Assembly (NCBI GenBank): GCA_903952785.1
Contig: CAJBHC010000050.1
Location: 1 to 17,839 of the forward strand
Reading direction: 5' to 3'
Length of the DNA: 17,839 nucleotides
Source: an uncultured bacterium
Lineage (GTDB): Bacteria > Patescibacteriota > Minisyncoccia > Phycocordibacterales > CAIZLB01
The notes below the pieces were generated by a model, which worked only from the letters and a program-made list of their open reading frames with translations, did no database searches and had not been told where the DNA came from. Of this stretch, positions 1 to 6,000 are shown in pieces. The first letter of the stretch is position 1. Each line of letters begins with the position of its first letter. Position numbers and translations under genes: made by a program.

Positions 1-33
1 ATGATGGAGAAAATTCAGATCACGCAGAAATGA
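1..33 (+). CDS. 3' end of an upstream gene (partial)
   Basis: Frame 1 is open from the window edge and ends at TGA (31-33). The last residues read MMEKIQITQK. The stop overlaps the start of the next gene in an ATGA arrangement, the usual sign of translational coupling within an operon. Too little is present to identify the product. In CPR genomes, membrane proteins resembling the next gene often follow a sigma-70 family factor, so this could be the tail of such a factor; that is inference from gene order only. Confidence 0.45.
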   Translation: MMEKIQITQK

Positions 34-1058
34 AATACAAAGAAGTTGTGATTATGTTTTCATCAGAAGGCGCATTTGGAGGAGCAACAAAAACACCCAA
101 TACGCTCAATGTTGAAAATCTAAAATCAAAAGTTTTGGATCTAATTGAGCGAGAGAAAATTAAGCCAAAAACAAGGCTCTATTTCTCTGTTAAAGATAAA
201 GCTTTGTGGTCACTCCTTTTGATTTCCATGATTTTTGGCTCTATTGCGTGTTCTGTGATGATTTTTTCTTTCACAAATTCTGAATTTGGATTTTACGATA
301 TGACCAATGATAGCTTCCTTGATTTTTTGTTCCGTGTGACCCCTTATTTATGGGTCATTTTATTTGTCGTTTTTGGTCTAATTGGTTATGAAAATTTTAA
401 GCATACTAATAAAGGTTATAGATACTCGTTTGGCTTTATTGTTGTTGTAGGTTTGGTTATTAACATTGTACTCGGCATCATTCTGCACTCCTTTGGGGTT
501 TCAAAAATAATAGATCATGATTTCTCTTCCGATAGTGTTTTTATAAGATCTTCAGACTCCCTACGGCAAGATAGTTGGAATCAGCCTGATAAGGGGATTC
601 TATCTGGACAGGTTCTTTCTTATGGAAGTACAACCTTTGTGTTAAAAGATTTTAATGGCAATCTATGGACAATTTCTTCCGCTTATATTCCAGATATAAG
701 CTTGGACTTGATCTCTACATCTTCAGAAGTGAGGGTTATTGGTGTGAAGCAGGATGTTTACTTTCCCATTGCATCAAGTTCATTAGGTAGTTTTGCTACG
801 TCCTCGGGGGTTGTTGTTGGGGGTGTCGACGCCAATGGCATCACTGGTGATGCATCTACAACTCCGTATACAGGTAGCATTGTAGCTTGTTATATTTTGC
901 CGTGGAATACAGAAGACTATGTTTCTGGTATAGCTGAAATTAGGGGGTATTTGGTTAATGCAAGTGGCACTGAAAGAAATATTTCCGACGAGCGTAATAA
1001 CAATTGTAGGGCGATAAAGTCCTACAATATTATTAGAAGCATGGTTGAATTAAAATAA
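30..1058 (+). CDS. Three-TM membrane protein with a C-terminal small beta domain; possible anti-sigma-like protein
   Basis: Predicted 342-residue integral membrane protein. The N-terminal ~55 residues are cytoplasmic and charged, with a helix of the type 'KSKVLDLIEREKIKPKTRLYF'. Hydrophobic segments lie at about 60-81, 105-120 and 133-154. Residues ~188-245 form a small beta-rich domain (starting GILSGQVLSYG) that resembles the OB-like domains seen after such membrane regions in Parcubacteria. The rest (250-342) is Ser/Gly-rich and then ends in a Cys-containing region (C287, C326). The ATG overlaps the stop of the preceding gene by four bases, so the two are probably translated together. I recall CPR proteins of this layout next to sigma-70 factors, which would make an anti-sigma or sigma-accessory role plausible. 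No defined anti-sigma motif is visible, so function remains unassigned. Confidence 0.8.
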   Translation: MKYKEVVIMFSSEGAFGGATKTPNTLNVENLKSKVLDLIEREKIKPKTRLYFSVKDKALWSLLLISMIFGSIACSVMIFSFTNSEFGFYDMTNDSFLDFLFRVTPYLWVILFVVFGLIGYENFKHTNKGYRYSFGFIVVVGLVINIVLGIILHSFGVSKIIDHDFSSDSVFIRSSDSLRQDSWNQPDKGILSGQVLSYGSTTFVLKDFNGNLWTISSAYIPDISLDLISTSSEVRVIGVKQDVYFPIASSSLGSFATSSGVVVGGVDANGITGDASTTPYTGSIVACYILPWNTEDYVSGIAEIRGYLVNASGTERNISDERNNNCRAIKSYNIIRSMVELK

Positions 1059-1182
1059 TAAACTTAAATTAGCTTTTGGTTCGCAGGCAGGGATGGCGGA
1101 TTTTAAAGCACAATCATCATAAAATCAATAATAAACATATCTACAATTTAATATTTTATAAAAAAGTAAGAAATCTAATGAC

Positions 1183-1219
1183 AAAAGACACTCCACGGAA
1201 CTGGGTGTTTTTTGTTTTT
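1183..1219 (+). terminator. Rho-independent terminator
   Basis: The arm ACACtCCA (1188-1195, one bulged T) pairs with TGGGTGT around the loop CGGAAC. AAAAG before it pairs with the T-run after it, and the right arm runs into TTTTTTGTTTTT (1208-1219). The A-tract on the left arm could make it work in both directions. It separates the membrane protein ending at 1058 from the rhodanese gene. The rest of 1059-1182 shows no gene or clear site. Confidence 0.75.
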
Positions 1220-1230
1220 CCAAAATGATT

Positions 1231-1236
1231 TATAAT
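1231..1236 (+). promoter_or_regulatory. -10 element of the rhodanese gene
   Basis: A consensus TATAAT lies seven bases before the ATG at 1244, so transcription would start at or within a base or so of the start codon (leaderless mRNA). The only sequence at -35 spacing is the terminator T-run (1208-1213). AGGGGG at 1237-1242 is too close to the ATG to be a Shine-Dalgarno site. Confidence 0.65.
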
Positions 1237-1243
1237 AGGGGGT

Positions 1244-1531
1244 ATGAGCGATAAAATAGATGCAATAAAAATTAAGGAGGAAGTTAAGGCAGGGAAAGCC
1301 TATCTTTTGGATGTTAGATCAAAAGAGGAATTTACCCAATTTTCACTTCCGGATTCAATCAATTTGAGTGTTGAAGATATTGAATATGGCAAGGCCCCAG
1401 AAATTTCTAGAGACTCTAAGGTATATGTATATTGTATGTCTGGAGTTAGGGCGGAGAAGGCTGTATCCTTATTAAAAATGATGGGTTTTAAAATGGCGGT
1501 TAATGCTGGTGGAATTATGAATTTGATATAG
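1244..1531 (+). CDS. Single-domain rhodanese-like sulfurtransferase
   Basis: This 95-residue protein matches the size of stand-alone rhodanese domains (GlpE/PspE type). Visible family features are LLDVRSKEEF (residues 21-30), the 'LPDSINL' strand-turn (36-41), and the active-site loop CMSGVR (64-69) with catalytic Cys64, which carries persulfide sulfur in the family, and Arg69 closing the loop. 'GFKMAVNAGGIMNL' (81-94) is the usual final helix-turn with the conserved Gly-Gly. There is no signal peptide, so it is cytoplasmic. It has its own promoter immediately before the ATG and a terminator upstream, so it is probably expressed alone. The physiological sulfur acceptor cannot be read from the sequence. 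Confidence 0.9.
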   Translation: MSDKIDAIKIKEEVKAGKAYLLDVRSKEEFTQFSLPDSINLSVEDIEYGKAPEISRDSKVYVYCMSGVRAEKAVSLLKMMGFKMAVNAGGIMNLI

Positions 1532-1550
1532 TTTAGTTAAGTGTTACAAT
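1523..1550 (+). promoter_or_regulatory. Promoter of the 69-codon membrane-protein gene
   Basis: TTGATA (1523-1528), a 16-base spacer, then an extended -10 TGT-TACAAT (1542-1550). The -35 lies inside the last codons of the rhodanese gene. The predicted start point is about 1557, only a few bases before the ATG at 1561. Confidence 0.65.
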
Positions 1551-1560
1551 AATACTTAAT

Positions 1561-1770
1561 ATGACTAGAAAAGAAAAAATAGTTTCAATAGTATCAGTTT
1601 TGGTAATAATAATGTCCTTGATATTTATCATCAAAAGCATTGGAATAATAAATAAATATCCCCAGTACTCCGCGTTAATTAAGTCTAGTGTTTCAAATGT
1701 TTTTTATTCAGATCAGATTAATGAATTTTTTAGTGTGAACAGTTGTAACGTAGAGATTAACCAATCTTAA
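1561..1770 (+). CDS. Small single-TM membrane protein of unknown function
   Basis: I do not recognise this 69-residue protein. It has a short basic N-terminus (MTRKEK), one strongly hydrophobic segment at about 7-27 that could be a membrane anchor or uncleaved signal, and a polar outer part of about 40 residues with one Cys (C58). The topology (basic end inside) suggests the C-terminal part is outside. A good extended -10 promoter sits just upstream and gives it a near-leaderless start, which supports it being a real gene. It starts 29 bases after the rhodanese stop and ends about 20 bases before a DnaA-box-like sequence. A function cannot be proposed. Confidence 0.6.
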   Translation: MTRKEKIVSIVSVLVIIMSLIFIIKSIGIINKYPQYSALIKSSVSNVFYSDQINEFFSVNSCNVEINQS

Positions 1771-1790
1771 ATTTAGTTGATTCATTAAAG

Positions 1791-1799
1791 TTATCCACA
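1791..1799 (+). promoter_or_regulatory. DnaA-box-like 9-mer
   Basis: TTATCCACA is an exact match to the classical high-affinity DnaA box. It lies 18 bases upstream of the -35 of the SOS-type promoter and is followed by a T-run. A second identical 9-mer is at 2962-2970. Single boxes can occur by chance in AT-rich DNA, and no replication gene is nearby. Confidence 0.4.
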
Positions 1800-1817
1800 A
1801 TTTTTTTGCAATAATGT

Positions 1818-1846
1818 TTGACAGTGAACGTACGTTCACCTATAAT
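1818..1846 (+). promoter_or_regulatory. Perfect sigma-70-type promoter enclosing a LexA operator
   Basis: TTGACA (1818-1823), a spacer of exactly 17 bases, and TATAAT (1841-1846): both hexamers and the spacing are ideal. The predicted start is about 1853, giving a leader of about 29 bases before the ATG at 1882. The spacer is almost entirely a palindrome (see 1824-1839), so a bound repressor would block RNA polymerase. A promoter this strong usually needs tight repression. Confidence 0.85.
1824..1839. promoter_or_regulatory. LexA-type SOS operator
   Basis: GTGAACGTACGTTCAC is a perfect 16-bp palindrome with the core GAAC-N4-GTTC, the Gram-positive type LexA/DinR box. It fills the spacer between -35 and -10, and a lexA gene lies ~370 bases downstream. 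The assignment rests on the core match plus the neighbouring lexA. Confidence 0.8.
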
Positions 1847-1881
1847 ATAATTACATTAAAAAATAATTAAATTAAAACAAT

Positions 1882-2079
1882 ATGAGCAAAATGACAATGA
1901 TGTTTGAAATAAGAAGGGAATTAAGATCACTTAATGACGCAATAGATAAGAAGATATTACGCAATCAATCTTATGAGAGAGAATCTCGTCGTCATAGATA
2001 TTTGGTTAATCAATTGCGCAGAGTTGAAAGTGAGGCATCTATAGCCAGGACATTTTCATTAGCCTCTTTCTTTCTGTAA
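1882..2079 (+). CDS. Small basic helical protein, predicted SOS-regulated, function unknown
   Basis: A 65-residue product with no recognised family. It is rich in Arg, Glu and Lys (for example RRELRSLNDAIDKK and ERESRRHRYLVNQLRR) with heptad-like spacing of Leu/Ile, so it is probably a helix or short coiled coil. The end is hydrophobic (FSLASFFL). There is no N-terminal TM or LysM domain, so it does not look like the SOS division inhibitor YneA, nor obviously like SulA. It is the first gene after a perfect promoter carrying a LexA operator and precedes lexA with no terminator between, so it may be cotranscribed with lexA and induced by DNA damage. The same frame stays open for another 29 codons after the TAA (2080-2166, stop TGA 2167-2169), so it could also be a shortened form of a longer protein. 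Confidence 0.6.
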   Translation: MSKMTMMFEIRRELRSLNDAIDKKILRNQSYERESRRHRYLVNQLRRVESEASIARTFSLASFFL

Positions 2080-2132
2080 TTTACATGGGCGTCCTCAATA
2101 GGTGATCCCAGTAAGCCTGATTTAGTTAAATC

Positions 2133-2156
2133 GCCTGCTGAATCATCTGCTGAATC
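2133..2156 (+). repeat. 12-base direct repeat between the small gene and lexA
   Basis: CTGCTGAATC occurs twice at a 12-base spacing. It falls in the open stretch after the stop of the 65-codon gene, where it would encode a repeated (P/S)AES. Confidence 0.5.
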
Positions 2157-2166
2157 GTTTATGGTG

Positions 2167-2193
2167 TGATACAATAAAACAAATTGATATAAT
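2167..2193 (+). promoter_or_regulatory. Candidate lexA-proximal promoters
   Basis: There are two extended -10 elements: TGA-TACAAT (2167-2175) and TGA-TATAAT (2185-2193). The second would start RNA near 2200, seven bases before the lexA ATG. No GAAC-N4-GTTC core is present here, so this promoter would not be LexA-controlled; autoregulation would act through the upstream operator. Confidence 0.5.
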
Positions 2194-2206
2194 AAAATAA
2201 ATAATA

Positions 2207-2794
2207 ATGTCTTACGAAGATTACAAACAAAAAATAACAAGCTTCTATAGAAGTAATAAGCGCATGCCGTGCTATTCGGAAATTATGTCATTAATTGGTT
2301 TTAAATCTAAGAATGCAGTATTTAAGTTGGTTAACAAAATGATTGATGAGGGAGTGATAGAAAAAGATTCATCAGGTAGAATTTCTCCAAGACATATCTT
2401 TGGTGAAGTTTCACTTCTTGGGGTGGTTGAGGCTGGAATTCCTACAACAACAGAAGAAGAGGTGCTTGACACTATGAGTCTTGATGAATGGCTTCTAGGG
2501 AACTCCACAAGTTCTTCAACATACATGCTTGAAGTTAAGGGTGATTCTATGATAGAGGCTCACATAGAGGAGGGGGACTATGTGCTGGTGGAGAGAGTTA
2601 ATGGCAATAGGGAAATTAAAGATGGAGAAATTGTAGTTGCAGAGATAGATGGCGGTTGGACACTTAAGTATCTTAAGCATGACAAGCGTGGAAAGATATA
2701 TCTACAGCCGGCTAATAAGAAATATTCCAATATTTATCCTGAATATGAGCTTCAGATTGGTGCCGTTGTTAAGGCAGTTATAAGAAAGATGTAA
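2207..2794 (+). CDS. lexA: LexA repressor (SOS regulator, S24-type autopeptidase)
   Basis: 195 residues, close to the usual ~200 for LexA. Residues 1-66 form the winged helix-turn-helix. SEIMSLIGFKSKNAVFKLVNKM (24-45) corresponds to the DNA-binding helices and is well diverged from the Gram-negative sequence. The self-cleavage site is Ala76-Gly77 in VVEAGIPT. The catalytic dyad is Ser114 in KGDSM and Lys154 in WTLKYL. The C-terminal half ends in the typical GAVVKAVIRKM. In the family, RecA filaments on single-stranded DNA trigger cleavage and release the operators. All residues needed for this are present, so it should be functional. UmuD is excluded because the DNA-binding domain is intact. 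The operator at 1824-1839 is the obvious local target, and lexA itself may be read from it through the preceding small gene. Confidence 0.93.
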   Translation: MSYEDYKQKITSFYRSNKRMPCYSEIMSLIGFKSKNAVFKLVNKMIDEGVIEKDSSGRISPRHIFGEVSLLGVVEAGIPTTTEEEVLDTMSLDEWLLGNSTSSSTYMLEVKGDSMIEAHIEEGDYVLVERVNGNREIKDGEIVVAEIDGGWTLKYLKHDKRGKIYLQPANKKYSNIYPEYELQIGAVVKAVIRKM

Positions 2795-2806
2795 TTTAAA
2801 TATCAC

Positions 2807-2836
2807 AGAACATGATTTGATGGGATTGTATGTTCT
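2807..2836. repeat. Inverted repeat downstream of lexA
   Basis: AGAACAT (2807-2813) and ATGTTCT (2830-2836) are perfect 7-base complements separated by 16 bases. There is no T-run after it, so it is a poor terminator. The arms contain GAAC and GTTC but 18 bases apart, which does not match LexA box spacing. The stretch 2837-2946 shows nothing else recognisable. Confidence 0.4.
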
Positions 2837-2946
2837 AAAAACAATCTTTGATCATATTTTTATGAAAAATACATGGTTACAAGGCGTGGAGCTGGTAAGA
2901 AGTATAAGAGGTGTCACCGGGCAATAAAAAATAGGAGATAAAAGAG

Positions 2947-2970
2947 GGATAAAATATAATTTTATCCACA
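2947..2970. promoter_or_regulatory. Dyad with overlapping DnaA-box-like 9-mer upstream of the giant gene
   Basis: Arms GGATAAAAT (2947-2955) and ATTTTATCC (2959-2967) are perfect complements around ATA, giving a 21-bp dyad. Its right arm runs into TTATCCACA (2962-2970), an exact DnaA-box sequence. It sits about 45 bases before the putative promoter of the giant surface gene, so it could be an operator. No regulator can be named. Confidence 0.45.
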
Positions 2971-2971
2971 C

Positions 2972-2999
2972 ATTTAATGATAAAATCATTAAGTTTTTT
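2972..2999 (+). terminator. AT-rich hairpin with T-run (weak terminator or leader element)
   Basis: ATTTAATGAT (2972-2981) pairs with ATCATTAAGT (2985-2994) around a three-base AAA loop, followed by a T-run to 2999. The stem has only one G-C pair and one G-T pair, so it is weak. It could end lexA transcription about 180 bases past its stop. Alternatively it is part of the control region of the giant gene, since its T-run begins the shared promoter block. Confidence 0.45.
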
Positions 3000-3018
3000 A
3001 TAACTTTCATGTTAAGAT
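2994..3018 (+). promoter_or_regulatory. Promoter of the giant surface-protein gene
   Basis: The block TTTTTATAACTTTcATGTTA (within 2994-3014) leads into an extended -10 TGT-TAAGAT (3010-3018), with a start predicted near 3025. Nearly the same block occurs at 16824-16842 before the last gene of the window. Because the -10 covers the ATG at 3009, that ATG would not be in the message. Confidence 0.55.
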
Positions 3019-3056
3019 ATATAAACAGATATGGGTGTCTGAAATTATTAACAAAC

Positions 3057-6000
3057 ATGATAAAGGAGAGTATTTGTAGGAAAAATAAAAGAAAAGGTCT
3101 TACTCAAAAAAATAGTCTTTTGAAAAAGATATATTTAGCAGGATCTCTGGTTTTTTTGGTTCCTGGAATAGTGTTTGGAATTTCAGCAAATGATGTCAAC
3201 CCAGAGGGCAATACACAGACAACCTCTGTTGTAGAGCAAAACATGGCAACGACAGTTATCTCAGGTGTATCTGATTTACTAGATAAAATCTTTACAGTAG
3301 AAGCTCCAGTTCAACAAGAGACTGTAGCTCCACAGGAAACCTTAATTGAAACTTCACCTGAAACCTCAATTGAGACTACACCTGAAGCCTCATCTGAAGC
3401 TTCAACCGAACCTCAAACTCCAGATTTGACAACACCAGATCCAATATCTTCCATCTCCACCACAACCCCTTCTGCTGATTTTGCAACTACAACAGACTCT
3501 TCTGCGCCAACATCAACCACCATACCCCAATCTTCTTCAACAACAACATCCACCTCCACACCCTCATCATCATCTGAAACTCCAGCACCTGCTCCAAAGA
3601 CACCTAATTTGATCCTAGGAAACATATTTGATAATGTGGTAGATTCTATAAATAAAACTGTTGATAACATATTGGATAATGTTTTTGCCGTTTCTACATC
3701 CACGGAATCTACAATAGTTCCTGTATTAACTGAAGAAGATACAGATACGGGAAAGTTGGTTACAATTTCCGCTGAAGATGAGAGTCTTCTCTTTCCCCTT
3801 ACTAACGTCCTTGCCTCAACAACAATTCCGAGAATCTACAGAGTTGGAGAAGAAAGCAAAATCCAAATCAAATGGAAGAATGAAAACAATCAAGAGATGC
3901 CCTTCAAGGCATCTGACACAGACGGTGACGGCTACCTAGACCTAGTAGAATGGATCGTTCCACACCTTTCCACCCAAACTTTTGAAATTATCTTCATTTC
4001 TAAAGCTTTTCGATTAGACGAAAGCAAACAAATATCAGAAGACATATACAGCACCGTATCAGCACAAGATGGAAACTATGCAACCATACACAACAATGAA
4101 TATCTTAGATTTACTTTTGAAGCTCCGGTAGATAGCTCAAAAACAATTGACATATATGCCAAGCCAACCAATCCTCTAGAGCCGGCAACAATTGAAGTTT
4201 ACAGAGAAAACAGCGATGAGTTAATTGCAACTTTCAATGTTGATAGCAAAAAATTCTTTCATGAATCAATGGCCAACCTTGGTGACAACCCAACGGACGT
4301 TTTTGATTTTAAAATAATAGGAAGTGTTGACATAGATTATGTACAAGATGCTGGAACAAGCATAACAATTTCAACCGGTGCGGATACTTGCCCTGCATGT
4401 TGGGACGGCGCGAGTCCCACAAACACTTACACTGCAGTAGGGGTGGAGGTAATTAACACTACAACTCTTGCTGGCAAATTGGCCGTAGGAAATGTTGTTC
4501 TAACCGGAGTTGCGGGTGACATTACAGTGGTTAATTCTGTTACAAAAGCATCTGGAGGTGATACAACGCTAACAATGTATGCAAATGGCAACATTATTGT
4601 AAGTGCTGGCGTAACCTCGAGCTCAGGCAAACTTAATATGTTGCTGAACTCTGATAGAGATGCGGATTCATCTGGTTATATTAACATTTCCGGTGCAATC
4701 ACTTCCAATGGTGGCGATATCACAATGGGTGGAGGCTCTGGTGCAATTTCAACAACTACTGGTTTTGCAGTTGGGAATGCGGGGCAGGTGACAGGTATAC
4801 TAATTAACAATGTTGCCGTATCTGCCGGTGGCGGAAATATTATTGCAAATGGACAGGGATTTAGTACGACTACAGATTTAAACAATGGAGTTTATGTTTC
4901 TGGCGCCACTGGCGTAATAACCACCACAGGCTTTGGAACAGTTTCTATAACAGGAATTGGTGGTGGTAATACAAATAGTGCAAATAACTATGGTGTTAGA
5001 GCGAGCTCTGGTGGCGTCATCTCCACTGTAAATGGAAATTTAACAGTGACTGGTACTGGAGGTGGAGCTGGAAGTGGAGCGACTAATCATGGAGTTTACG
5101 TTGCTAGCGCAAATAGCACCATCAAAACAACTGGCTCCGGAAATGTTTCTGTAACCGGAACCGGAGGAAATGCCTCTGGTAGTGGAGCAAGTAATATCGG
5201 TGTTTATGCTTCAACTGCAAACGGTATACAAGCAACCGGTACAGGAACAATATTAATAACCGGAACCGGTGGAAACGCCTCTGGTAGTGGAGCGTCTAAT
5301 TATGGTGTCTATTGTTATGCCTCTACCTGTATACAACCCAACGCCACCGGAAGTTTAACAATCAATGGTACAGGAGGTGGAGGCGAGAGTGGAAACATGG
5401 GCGTATATTTTTACATTGGAGCCTCTGTCACCGGCCTTGGAGCTCCTATTATCATAACTGGAACAGGGGGAAATAGTAGTGGAGCAAGTAATCACGGTGT
5501 TCATGTCACGGGTGCCAGTACCATTTTAAGTAATATCGGAACAGGAACAATTTCTGTAACTGGAACAGGTGGAGGAAATACAAACAGTGCAACCAATCAT
5601 GGTGTTAGATTGGTTTCTGGTGGTGTCATCTCCACTGTAAATGGAAATCTAACAGTTGTTGGACAAGGTGGTGGGGCAGGTAGTGGAGCAAATAATTATG
5701 GAGTTTATGTTTCAACTGTAAACAGCACCATTAAAACAACCGGCTCGGGAAATTTATTAATAACCGGAATTAACGGAGGCGGAAATACCGGTTCTATCCA
5801 GGGATTGAATATAGTTATCGCCAATGGATTACAAACCACCGGCACAGGTAGTATTACTATTAATACAGACAAAATAATTTTTGCAGAAGCCAACGACATA
5901 AACAGCGCCGCAAACCTAACCATCAAACCATACACCGCCACCTCCACCATTGGTGTTGGAGCAGGTGCGGGAACTCTATCGTTAACAGACGCCTACCTTA

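Larger units (their letters stand above)
4876..5880 (+). repeat. Glycine-rich ~35-residue protein repeats in the giant gene
   Basis: About nine units of the form (N)xGVYVxxxxxxIxTTGxGxxxVTGTGGGxxSGA. Two consecutive units are exactly 105 bases apart (ACCGGAACCGG at 5154 and 5259). The regular Gly and the alternating beta pattern suggest solenoid coils. Cys residues occur in one unit only (CYASTC). Confidence 0.8.

Noticed and set aside
2837..2946. Possible tRNA or small RNA in the gap between lexA and the giant gene
   Set aside because: I could not fold a cloverleaf or find a conserved T-loop on either strand; the sequence is otherwise featureless.
1791..2970. Replication origin suggested by two exact DnaA-box 9-mers
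   Set aside because: Only two boxes more than 1.1 kb apart with genes between, no box cluster and no dnaA or dnaN nearby.
3009..3056. ATG at 3009 as start of the giant protein
   Set aside because: It lies within the probable extended -10 element, so it would not be transcribed. Starting at 3057 gives a normal basic signal peptide.
4876..5880. CRISPR-like array from regular repeats
   Set aside because: Repeats are in frame, degenerate at third positions and continuous with coding sequence; there are no unique spacers and no cas genes.
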